NCBI GenBank assembly: GCA_023055505.1
Contig: JALIRH010000001.1
Location: forward strand, 93,650,530 to 93,714,529
From: Callipepla californica brunnescens
Lineage: Eukaryota > Chordata > Aves > Galliformes > Odontophoridae
Direction: 5' to 3'
Length of the DNA stretch: 64,000 nucleotides
Positions 12,179 to 22,848 of the stretch are shown piece by piece. The position numbers and the translations under genes were made by a program. The number at the start of each line of letters is the position of its first letter. Within the stretch, counting starts at the first letter, position 1. A model generated the notes under the pieces. It worked only from the letters and a program-made list of their open reading frames with translations, did no database searches and was not told the origin of the DNA.

Positions 12179-12250
12179 TAGTGTGGGTGACCAAACTTTT
12201 GGCTTTCCTGAGCCACACTGAGAAAGAAGAAATAATCTTGGGCTACATAC
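12179..12250. mobile_element. Possible hAT DNA transposon end
   Basis: The words GTGGGTGACCAAACTTTTGG, GAGCCACACTGAG and TTGGGCTACA resemble the terminal region of tetrapod hAT elements. A matching style of sequence (TGGGCCACATATGGCTTG) occurs at about 13588. The two may be the ends of one element later filled by a mariner, a CR1 and an LTR fragment. No 8-bp duplication was found, so this is tentative. Confidence 0.35.
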
Positions 12251-12257
12251 ACAAAGG

Positions 12258-12516
12258 TTGATCTGAAAGTAATGCCTTCTATTTATTTCCATGGAAACTA
12301 AAACAGATGCAAAGAGCACAGTAACACTGATAGAGGAAATTCTCAGATACAAAACACTGTGTTCCAATATAGTCATCACCTATGTACTTTCCAGTGAAAA
12401 ATAAGAGCTTCATGTTGTGCTCATAAAAATATGCACCAATGAAGGTGACCAACCGTCACTGTTGCCACTGCTGAAACATCACCCATCATCTTACATCCAT
12501 TCTTTGGTTTCCAGAA
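12258..12516 (-). mobile_element. Mariner-like element, terminal part
   Basis: Starts with the family's terminal repeat words (GGTTGATCTGAAAGTAATGC), then TATTTATTTCCATGGAAACT, then TCTCAGATACAAAACACTGT. The same order occurs at 29909 and 53131. The transposase would read on the minus strand, judging from the sense-oriented copy at 21185. It is truncated by a CR1 copy at about 12517. Confidence 0.8.
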
Positions 12517-12803
12517 TGCCAGGCTCTTTCCAGTGATATGTGGCAATAGGATGAGGAAAAGCGGCCACAAACTGAAGCATGTGAAGATCTGCACAAATGT
12601 GCATATGAACTTCTTCATGTTAAGGGTGATGAAGCACCGAAATAGGATGCCCAGGGTGGCTGTGGAGTCTCCTTCTCTGGAGGCATTCAAGACCCACCTG
12701 TACTCCTACCTGTACAACCTGGTCTAGGGAGCTTGCTTTGCCAGGGAGATTGGACTAGATGATATCTAGAGGTCCCTTCTAGACTTGTAATTCTGTGATT
12801 CTG
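12517..12803 (+). repeat. CR1 LINE 3' end
   Basis: Contains the CR1 3' UTR blocks GGCTCTTTCCAGTGATATGT, GGTGGCTGTGGAGTCTCCTT and GGACTAGATGATATCTAGAG, and ends with the short tail repeat ATTCTGTGATTCTG. CR1 copies end in such an octamer-like tail, not poly-A. 5'-truncated, non-coding. Confidence 0.93.
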
Positions 12804-13003
12804 CCAAAGCAGGCTCCCTAGACCAGACAAAAATGTCTGTGGCTATTTCAGTACTTAAGGTCAAGTGAAGTTTTTATGAACTAAAAGCAACAAGTCTAGA
12901 ATTCTGAGAAAAACAGAAGTTATATCTGGTGCGATGTTAGTTGTTGCAATTCTTAGTGAGTTTTCAAAGTGTTTGTCAGAGATTTTTGGTCAAACTTCAT
13001 TCT

Positions 13004-13091
13004 ACCATCCCCTTTCCTGAGTCATGGGTCCGTGGGTCCCCCGCCCCAGTTGTCGCGGAGCGGGGACGAACCAGTCTGCAAATTACTGACA
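13004..13091 (+). mobile_element. Family-A LTR, 3' fragment
   Basis: Only the last 88 bp or so of a family-A LTR: CCCCTTTCCTGAGTCATGG, then GGGTCCCCC, then GACGAACCAGTC, ending TTACTGACA. It retains several CpG sites (TTGTCGCGGAGCG). The rest of the LTR is missing. Confidence 0.7.
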
Positions 13092-13429
13092 ATAGGGTTT
13101 ATAAAAGTAACAAGACATGGTCATATTTTTGAGTTGAATGTCTAATTGCTACTCCATACACTTCATTCAAAATTTCCCAGCTAATGTATGTATGTCAGCT
13201 GAAAATGGAGTTGTATGTAGAAAAAAGTTTTCTGTTTTTTTTTAATCTTTTAGCCTGTTCTCAAATTCCCTTATCAAAATGTTAAGCACAGCTGCACATT
13301 TTCTTCTTCTTATTTATTTATTTATTTATTTATTTCTTATTCTGTTTTCTGGATGATGTTTAGCCAAGGAATCAAAATGCATACATTTATTTGCTACAAT
13401 TTGAGTCAGTACTGCACTGCACCCTCCTC
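13092..13429. repeat. AT-rich spacer with (TTTA)n
   Basis: A TTTA tetranucleotide run of about 7 units lies at about 13310-13336. The remainder is AT-rich with nothing recognised. Confidence 0.8.
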
Positions 13430-13625
13430 ATGTCCTGGTTTCAGACAGCATTAATAGCACACCAGCATTTGGCTGATGTGTGCCCCACCAGGACCAGGCC
13501 TGGCTGTTCAGTGGGGCAGAGCTGCAGTGGCAGTGGGGGACACATAGCATGGGGTAGGGGCTGTTCCACATTGCCAGCTGCGTTGGGCCACATATGGCTT
13601 GTGGGCTGTGTGCCGCTTTTGTGTT
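13430..13625. mobile_element. Possible hAT DNA transposon end
   Basis: A GC-richer segment ending with GGGCCACATATGGCTTGTGG and GCTGTGTGCC, a style typical of hAT element ends. See 12179-12250 for the possible partner end. Open frames of 98 and 83 codons on opposite strands overlap here and are accidental. Confidence 0.35.
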
Positions 13626-14073
13626 CAGATTCTTCCACCTTACCCAAACTATCTTTTCTATTCAGGATACTGAGGAGTAAGATATGAGTCATTATTCTTA
13701 AGCTGTGGATTCCATTTTCTGGTGCGCATTTTAAAGCATCTGTAGACCAGTTAACATTGTAAATGCAATGGAAATTAATCCCATTTAATATCGAATGGTT
13801 TCACTTAGGATTTTAAGTACTGTAATTCAAAGTATGTGTTCAGTGAAACTGCAAGTGAATCTTGGCAAAATAGCCTGGATGGCACAAGCTGGTAGGATAA
13901 GACTGTAAACAGTGTATAAGACTGGTTCACGTAATATGAATCTTACTGTTCTGCTTTGAAATACTGCTATTGTCTACTGTTTTTTTAATATCAGAAGACT
14001 ACATATACCACAGGAAACAGGACTTCACAACAAATCTTTTTCACAGCAAGATCTTAAAAACATATTCACTGCA
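13626..14073. other. AT-rich spacer, nothing recognised
   Basis: About 450 bp with no recognisable gene or repeat. Confidence 0.5.
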
Positions 14074-14465
14074 ATGGTTTAACACCAGTAAGACAGAACA
14101 GCACTTCCACACCTCCCCCTCACTCCTCCATAGAAGAAAAGGGTGACAAAATACAATGAAAAAAAAGCTCATATGTTGAGATAAGGATAAGGATATCACT
14201 CACCAATTATTGCACTGGTAAAGTCACTGTAGGGAGATAAATGCAATTTATTGCCTACTGATAACAGATTAAAACAGTGAAAACTAAAGGCAAGCCACCT
14301 ACTTCCTACCTCCATCCTGAACAGTGAAGGAGAATGGGAAATGGGGGTGTGAACAGTCCATAGCACTTTGCCTCTGCCTCTCCTTCACAGTAGCTTTCCA
14401 TCTCTATTCCAGTGTTGGGTCTTTCCCCTGGGATATCATCCTACCCAAATTGCAGCCCCACCCTA
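14074..14465 (-). mobile_element. Family-B ERV-L-type LTR, truncated
   Basis: An edge with ATGGTTTAACACCAGTAAG, then CTCCTCCATAGAAG, then ATGTTGAGATAAGGATAAGG and CACTCACCAATTATTGCAC. These match the minus-strand blocks of the copies at 1690, 2745 and 50770. It is old and diverged. The distal end near CCAGTGTTGGGTC is approximate. Confidence 0.6.
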
Positions 14466-17400
14466 TTCTCAATTAACCACAATGCATCGACATCTAAGAT
14501 TACATTTCCAACAATGATTGGAATTGTTATGATGTTCAAAATTCTCCTAACTGAAACATGAAAGTTGATACTAAAAAACAATAAGAATAATCATATTTTG
14601 AGAAAACGCATATTGGAGATTGAATTGCATGAGGAAGAGAGGCAAATCCAGAACTTTTATTATAGCAAAATAAAAATTCCTGAAAAATGGTAGAGAAATG
14701 TCATTGAGAACAGCCATTCTGTACTGTTATTCTGAATTATCTTTTCTGCTAATAGGTACTGCAATAGCAGAAAGAATACAAAGATATTAACTGTCTCAGT
14801 TTTTCAGAAGTGAAAATAACCAGCAATATGCTTTGAATATCCTTGATTAGAAAAGAAGCCTGCATATAGTATGTCTTCCAGAATAGATTCCTATTTCACT
14901 CTTCAGTATTATCTTCCATGGTGATAGAGAAAAAACATATGCATTTATCATGCTTGATTTAGTTAGTGTTAAAGTGTGCTTCTTCTGAAGTTTGAGGCAA
15001 GCTAGTATATCTAATGCATATAGAACTAGTAAATATAAAAAGTCTTTCTGAACTGGAAGTGAGGCCAGCCAAATTAACCAAATTGACTAAGGCTTACAAC
15101 TTATGCAGTAGCAGATACAGCAAACAAAAATCAAGGTTTTTAACAGTCAATTAAGGAAAGAGGTCAGCTGGTAATAATTTACATGCCTTCCATTTTGAGG
15201 AAAAGGCTTGGGGAAAAATTAGATATGAATCATTTGTAACTTCCCAGATAAAGAAGCTATAACTTACCTCCCTTATGAATGTTAGTAAGGAGGTAGAGTT
15301 ATTAGCTAAGCCAGTATTTTGTGACTGACATCAGGTAGTTAAGAAGTCAAAAAAATTGTGATGACAAAAGTGGTAAAATTTTTAATTCACTCTAGATTTA
15401 TAATTTATCAACGGCGTTATTTGTATTTTTTCTCTGCTAATAATCCAGAGAATTAATTTACTGGCCGCAAGCTGCAGATACATTATGTATCACAGAATAT
15501 TAGCAAAATAATTCAAACTGGAGGTAGAAAATTATCATCAAAAATATGCAAGATTAAAAATTACAGTGACAGAGCTGGAGCATGAGAACTTGTGACTGAT
15601 AATTCAAATAACAGCTTGAGTTTCAAATAAGTGCATACAACAAACATATCACAGCCTATTTGCAGAAAATATGCAGCAATTTATTTAGAATAGATTAAAG
15701 CAGATAAATCACTTGTTAAGAAAGTTCCAAAGACTTGTTAGAAAAGGGAATATAAATTGCTCTGAATACTGTAATGAATGCTAAAGGCATAGTTTTAGCC
15801 TTTTTTATATTCATCTAGCATTCCAGGATAAAACTTTATTTCAGTATTCCTGTCTTCCTCTCAAAAAGTGCAATCACATAATAAGTTATTCGAGTAAGTT
15901 TGCATAAGAACTAGGAAAAGTATTATTTCTCTCTCACAGGAAGGCAGTATATATCTACTTAATGTCTCTATAGTCCTGACATACAGCAGTCGGGTTCTAA
16001 ATTTAATCAAGGGTGAAAGGACAAAACACATCCCAAAATAATGTTTAAATTGGCTAAATTATTACCACATTTTTCTTTTTTCTGATTTCTCTAATAGCTT
16101 AAAATTCAAATGTCTGAAGATTATGAAGTTGATTAAAACTTTTGATTACATTTGGATCTTCCTGAATATGCACTGACTTCTCTGGAATAAGACTGGTTAG
16201 TGCCCAGATTATGGTACGGCCTTCTGCAACTGAGAAACAAATTTCATGTTTAATTTCTCAGAATAAAGCAATTCTAAAGAGAGAAAATTTTGTATTCTTC
16301 CAAGAAATATGAATTGTGGATTTTGACTGTTCTTGTTAGATGTACAGTGGGGCCAAGTGTTTTGTACTGGTGAGACTGTCTTTGGTGATAATTCCATTTA
16401 TATTCACATGGAAATGAAGAGATACGAGGATTAAAATTTTTTGAACCTCAAAATGGAATTTCAGATTCTGTCATGCAAAAATTCTCTCTAGATCTCTGGA
16501 TACCCTTCCCCTCTTCCTGTTCCTTGTTCAGAAAATAGAATAAATCAATACTCAAAATTCAACTTCAACGTTCAATCATAAGTTGCAAAAAATTTTTCCT
16601 GTATAAGGGAACACACCAATAATTTTTGTTATTTAATAAGTAAAACATGCTATATGAAGACAGGGAGCATTTTCAGAAATATTGCAAGGAAAATAGCATA
16701 AAAGGTTTCTTTGTTTTTTGTTTGTTTTCCTAGTATAAATGGGAAAATATTTTTGAGTTTGAGCATGAACTCAGCAGTAATTAATAACAAAATTTTCTTA
16801 ATAATAAAATTATCATAAGAATTTTGATGATCATAAAACATTTTTTGCAATATTGAAATCATTTTGTACATAAAGTTAAAACAGAATATTGTGTAAAATA
16901 CCTTAGTGGAAAAAACCTTAGTGGAAAAAAAAAAAGGAATATTACTTTGAATAGTTATCTCTTAACTTCTTAACTTTCATACTAGTTTTGCATTTAAAAA
17001 AACAATTTTGCATTTGCAGACAAGATCATAACTTTAGATTATTATGTATGTTTGTATGTTTTCAGTAACAGTATTGGACTGCACTTAATTTGCTGCTGAG
17101 CAGCAATAGTATTTCTGGGAAGAAGCTGAATATTCCACAAGTGAATGTATACTTTTATCTTTTTGAGACTCTCTGCATAAACTGCATCCTCAGATCCGTA
17201 ATATATAATATTTGAAACTGATTTTGAGTATTCAGATCTTCATTTTCATAGTTCATAATTTTTCATAGACAACCCACATTGCAATAGCCTTTACAATAGT
17301 GTATCACACTGATATAATCAGGTGAATAACACAAGATACATGGCCCAAAGGGTTTTTGTTCTCTGTAGCAGTTTTCCTGGTGATATCCTTACAGTAATTA

Positions 17401-18153
17401 TGAAGAAACTGCAACGATGTGCTGAAACACGCTTTCCTCTGACACCCCTGGGAATTCTACAGAGACATGCCCTTGGACTTAACTAGATTGATGGCATACA
17501 GGTCTTTTTTTAGTGTAGTGTATGTGGATGATTTTTTACTCTATTGTCTGTGGAGCTCTTCAGAGGGTGATGCCCTTGAACCCCTGCCAAAGCAATTCCC
17601 TGAAGGTATGCTATTAGACAAGCATGGATCATTCCAAAACTTTGAGAAAAGGAAGATAATTAATTGGAGATTTTGGAGAGAGTGATGACTCAGACAATGT
17701 ACACTTGCCTAAAATTTAAATTGACAAGGCCCCAAGAATATTTCATGTGAGTGTTTTGTACTTCTGTTAATTGTATTCATACATAGGGTTTATCGTTATC
17801 ATTAAGATTATTATATTTATAATTTGTATTCTTTTTGCTGTTGCTTTTTTCTTTGTAAGTACTGAGCACTGTCACTAACTGATCTTTGCACCTGGCGTAT
17901 ATCACATCTGATGTCATGGTCTTATCAAAAACTGCTATTTATTAATTGAACATAGAAAATATAGCAGTGGTAGAGAATATATACCTGAAGATTTGTAGAT
18001 GTGGAAATACACTAAAGGGGATACCATGGAAATCACCAAGAGCAATGCCTGACTTGGAATTCCAATAAAACTGAAGGAGATATGTGACTTCCTCAAGAAA
18101 ATTCCACTACTTTATAGTGGGATTAGAAAGAGTAATGAGCAAAGAAGTGATAT

Positions 18154-18185
<32 letters not shown>

Positions 18186-21184
18186 GATATTTATTATTCC
18201 TTCCAAAGTAAGAATAATGGCCATTAAAACTTGTGGGGAGTTCAGAAAATCAGAGTTGATGTCTCCATCTTTATTTTAGGACACTTCCTAGATTTAATGT
18301 CAGGGGAATTTCTGAAGTTGGACTATCAAAGAGATAATGAGATGGACAGTGAAGCCTAGTAGTGATTGAAATTAACTTGGTTTGCTTCATGTCTTACTGG
18401 TGCATCATGGAAATTAATGCCTTTCAGTTTTAGTTGAGAAAAAGAATTCCAGCAATTCAGTCATTGAAAAATCTGCCTGCATAGATCCTCATAGTCATGA
18501 ATGCAGAATTTCATGTGTTTATAGAGAAGAAACCAACAGAGAGGAGATTTAAATTTATATCTTGAATAAGTTATAGGATCATAAAAGCACTGTTTGAATT
18601 TTTAATAATGCTTTGATTTCATTTTTTATGATCTTACTGAAGTATAGTCTTGTATATATTACACACACACAAATAAACTTTTTGGCTAATGACATTTTTA
18701 CTCTAACTTATCCAATTCTTTCTCCCCTATAGTACATTGAATTCAATATTATTATTATCAGTATATAAATAAAACTCTAAATACATATAGAAATAAATGG
18801 GCTATCCAATTAATAAAAAAATAAATAAAAATCCAGATTCTTTGAACAGGCATGCTGTCATTAGTATGCATTTTAGTCTCTACTTCAGGAATTCTACACA
18901 TTTTTAATTGTTGAATCCATTAATGTGTTTACTGTGTAAATCCAAAGCTCATCCCTTTTAATTAAGATTAATGAAGATTTCTGACATGGGGGAAATTATC
19001 TAACATGTTCACACGCGCAAATGAAAATATTTAAAAACTTTTTTTTTTTTTTTCCAAATCCACAAATAAATGATCTAGTTTAAAAATGAAATACAGGAAA
19101 TATAAGTGAGATCAAAGCAAACAAAATATCCTTGATGAAACTGATTAAGAATGGTTAATGTGAACCAAGAATTAAATTTTGAGATTTAGCAACACTGGAA
19201 TGTGTGAGTAGAAGTAGGCATTGAATTCTGACAGAAGAGTAATATAGCAAAAGGCAAATAATGTGCCTCAAGTTTTGTAAGGTTTTCAAAAATTTCATTT
19301 GCAGGCTGTGATTCTTTTCAACAATAAATAAAACCAACAAATTAAATTTGGGATAAATATAAGCATACACAACACTGAATTTCCTGAAATGGAAATGCAG
19401 CACTGTAAGAATGTGAATAGTTCCTTGCTACCCTGGTGACTTGCCATCACATGTAATTGCAATTTTATTCTTTATAATATATATAGCTCCATATTAGTAA
19501 TCCATGTACAAGCTTATCTTTGTAAAGAAGTGTCAACATTCTGCGAAGTAATTGAAAGAAGAACTATATAAGGAAGCCTCATACAGGATGCTGAAAACTC
19601 AGTGATTTTATGACATTACAGAATATTCATTCACAGATCTGATGAGTGTTAAAACTCCCAGAATTTTAATACTCAGAGGGAATGTGGAGGTGAAATGAAT
19701 GGTCTACTTATTTTCCACTGAGATAGTAAAGGAGAGAAAAAAAAAATCCTGTTTACCTTTCATTTTCTAGATTATTTTCTGAAATATGATTACAATTGAT
19801 CTTGAGAATAATGCAAGAGCATTATCAACTAATAACAACTGGATATGCCAGTAACACACGGTAGGATTTTAAAGGCATATATTTTTTACAGCTGATAATA
19901 CAGCTATGTCCAGTCTCATACAGTATGCAGGAAACTTCCAGATCACCACTTGTTCTTCTAACAAGAAAATACATCAGGTATTCATGATGTGGGAGTCACT
20001 GGTAATATGTGTTTGAAATACAGGGCCACAGAGAAGAGATCGGAGTTGTAGCTGCAAATTAAGGGACCACACAGGAAAGTATATTATGAACCAATGCATC
20101 AGCCCTTTTTTATGTTATGGAGTTCCAGTGCATTAAGCCTGAAAATACACACAAGCTTGATGTGCTTCGATTGAAGAGATCTGACTTGGAGAAAAGAGGC
20201 ACCTGGGAGAATTTAAAAATTCCTGTACTCAGTGTTGCAGTCCTGCAATTTGTGTTCTTGGTTTTTCCACAGCAGTCTGGATCAATCTATCCTGCAATAT
20301 TTACTTAAGAATTATTAGTTCTGCAAGCTCTGCCATGAAGACTCCTGGGAAATTCTTTCGGTGCACTGTTGAAGTTGTTCAGTATGTAGGAAAGGCTTCA
20401 AATTCCTTCTACTAGGGGGAGAGAAACCATACAGCACTTGAGTTTCTGTCCTTGTTGTCAAGACGGTTTGCTGATTTTCCATGAAAAGAAAAAAAAAAGA
20501 CGAACCAACCAACCAACCAAATAAACAACAAAACAAGATAAAGTTTACAAGAAAAGCCATAATGCCAGTGGGAACCTGAATCCATGGGTGCATTTTGGGA
20601 AAAAGCTCTGTTCCCAATCCTGAACATGCTATCTTTCAAGATTGTATTTCAAAGAAAGCTTTTTGGTAGTTAAATACATAGCTTCACAAGGGTTGCAGCT
20701 GAGCTTTGTCCCTGCAGCTTTGAGCTGAAGCCTCTGAGATTCACATTTTATATAGATATTTCTTACTCTCTACCTCTTGCCATCTACATACAGTATCTTT
20801 TGTATTTCAGCCTCAGACAAAGTGTTCCATCTAACCACTGTAAACCACTATGAATTTTTGTTATACACTTAATTCTCTCCATATATTGCACAGGAAAGTG
20901 AAGTATTTATGTTATTAATCTCTTTTATCTGAAGATTGTCTAAGTACACCAAAACTATTTTTTCAGATATTTAGATGACAGATAACTAAGGTGTACATTT
21001 GATCCAGCTTATCTATTGTTAGCATAAAAGCCTTTAACTCCTTACTGATATTGAAAAAAGGTACATTTAAAAATCAACTTAATATACTACTAAATGTAAA
21101 TATTTTTGTCTTTCGATACATATTTTAGAGAAGGAAGAACAAAGAACAGCTAGAAATAGAGTTTCTTATGAATTAATAAAAAAC
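14466..21184. other. 6.7 kb unique AT-rich DNA
   Basis: No gene or large repeat was recognised. Small structures: a TA run at 18151-18185, a direct repeat of CCTTAGTGGAAAAA near 16901-16928, a T run at about 19040-19054 and a CCAA-type tetranucleotide run near 20504-20520. An open frame at 17467-17685 contains YVDD, considered and rejected as reverse transcriptase. Part of this stretch may hold distant regulatory elements of SLITRK6. Confidence 0.5.
18151..18185. repeat. (TA)n microsatellite
   Basis: A TATATACATACATATATA-type run that becomes pure TA. Likely length-variable. Confidence 0.95.
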
Positions 21185-21720
21185 ACAAGGGGAGCTCTGA
21201 AAGTAATGTCTCCTATTCTGTTACATTATCTACATGTCAGAGGTGGATACTGATGATACAGCAGGAGAGGTTGAGCCTTCCAAGTGATATTTCATTACTT
21301 TTTGTTGCCACATGACAGCAGAAGGGCAGTCAGACAAAACAGTATCTGATATGGAAATGCACATGAAGCAAAGGTGAGGAATTGAATTCATCTATGTGGA
21401 AAGAGTTGCACCTATTCCCATTTGTGAATGCTTGTTGAATGTTTATGGAGACCAAAGACGGAACAGTGAAGTAATGGGTGGTGTGTTCCATCATGGGCAA
21501 GAGCAACAAGGTGTCACATCTGCTGGTGCAGATTTTTTATGAGCATGGCATGCAGGTATTCGTACATCATAGGAGAAAATACACAGCTACTGGTGGTGTT
21601 TATTTGGAAAAACATTTCTTTGAAGACGACAATTTTTTTCTATCATACAGTATTCTTGTGCTATTTGTATATGTTGCAGTTTCCGTGGAAATAACAAGCA
21701 TTACTTTTCAAGCAGCTTAA
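21185..21720 (+). mobile_element. Mariner-like transposon, internally deleted
   Basis: The left end GAGCTCTGAAAGTAATGTCT and the right end ATTACTTTTCAAGCAGCTT are imperfect inverted repeats of the type seen in the other mariner copies. The interior on the + strand has decayed transposase-like words (GGAATTGAATTCATCTATG, then TGTTTATGGAGACC), the reverse complement of blocks in the 53131 copy. So the transposase strand is +. At about 536 bp it is much shorter than a full mariner of about 1.2-1.3 kb and cannot encode an active enzyme. A family-A LTR begins at its right edge. Confidence 0.75.
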
Positions 21721-22277
21721 TGTCATGGTTTTATGATTTTTGTTACTGGCAATCCACATCATAACATCACGCAGTGCACTGGGAGCTGAAGTGTTAATGC
21801 TCCAACTCTGTGGATCATCGATAGCTCCAGGTATATCTGTCTAAGAAGAAAGGAAGAACTACGTACCCCAGAGCACTTTGTGTTGCTTTGCATTTTTTCG
21901 TTTTCCTCTCAGAGGGAAAGATAAAAACTGTGTGTCATGAGATATCTTCCCTTTGGGATCAACCCAGCAGTGGGGTACTCACTGTCGTCTCGCCTTCAAT
22001 GTTTAGTGTAAGGCCTTCGGTTCTCGGACATTCTCTCTCTCACTTTATTTGCTGTACTAGCTTCAATTCCAATTATATTGTATTATGTTGTATTATTATG
22101 CATTCTGATACCTTATTTAGTAAATTAGCTTGCCTCCTCAGATCACTGCCACTGTTTTGTTTTTAGGCTCATCTCCCTTTTCCTTTTTCCCCTTCCCCCT
22201 TACTCTTCCCTGGAGCGTGGGTCCATGGGTTCCCTATCCCAGCCATCATAGAACTGGGCCAAACCAGCCTGGAAACT
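21721..22277 (+). mobile_element. Family-A LTR (outer, interrupted copy)
   Basis: Starts TGTCATGG at 21721 and has the same blocks as the other copies: a GGATCATCGATAGCTCC block, an AGATAAAAACTG TATA-like box and a TTAGTAAATTAGC polyadenylation-region block. It breaks at GGAAACT (22277) where the next LTR begins. Its last 11 bases or so, AAACTGTTACA, resume at 22838-22848 beyond the inserted LTR (AAACT being the duplicated target). The outer flanks, CTTAA at 21716-21720 and CCTAA at 22849-22853, are a 5-bp target duplication with one C/T difference. Confidence 0.88.
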
Positions 22278-22837
22278 TGTCATGGTTTTATGATTGTACT
22301 CCACATTATAACATCATGTAGTGCACTGAGAGTTAAAGAGTTAATGCTCCAGCTCCATGGATCATTGACAGTTATGGGTATACCTGCCTCAGAAGAGAAG
22401 AACTACATTCCCCAGAGGACTTTGTGATGGTTTGCATTTTTATGTATTTCTGCTCAGAGGGAAAAGATAAAAACTGTCTGCGGTCATGGGAAACTCTCTT
22501 TCCTTCGGGATCAACTCAGCAGTGGGTGCTCACTGCCATCTTGCCTTCAGCGTTAGCGTAAGGCCTTCGGTTTATCAGATACTCCCTCTTACTCATTTTA
22601 TTTGATTTATTAGCTTCAATTCCCATTAGATTGTATTATATTGTGTTATTTTCCTTTCTGTTATCTTATTAATAAATTAGCTTTCCTTCTCAGATCGTTG
22701 TCACTGTTTTGTTTCTAGGCCCATCTCCCTTTTCCCTTTTCCCTTTCCCCCTTTCCCTTTCCTGGGGCATGGATCTGAGGGTGCCCTGCACCAATAATCA
22801 TGGAACCGGGCCAAACCAGCCCGGTACATCGTTGACA
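22278..22837 (+). mobile_element. Family-A solo LTR nested in another
   Basis: A complete 560-bp LTR starting TGTCATGG and ending GTTGACA. It is flanked on both sides by AAACT (22273-22277 and 22838-22842), a perfect 5-bp target-site duplication. It has a GATAAAAA box at 22466-22473 and an AATAAA signal at 22671-22676. No internal retroviral sequence is present, so it is a solo LTR, normally left by recombination between two LTRs of one provirus. It lies 11 bases or so before the 3' end of the LTR at 21721 and is therefore younger. Confidence 0.92.
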
Positions 22838-22848
22838 AAACTGTTACA

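Noticed and set aside
17467..17685. Open frame containing YVDDFLL, resembling the reverse-transcriptase active site
   Set aside because: No other reverse-transcriptase motif lies before or after it in any frame, and no CR1 or retroviral sequence adjoins. A four-residue match is easily chance.
21721..22848. Tandem LTRs as a circular two-LTR integration junction
   Set aside because: The inner LTR has its own AAACT target duplication, and the outer LTR's last bases continue beyond it, which shows nesting.
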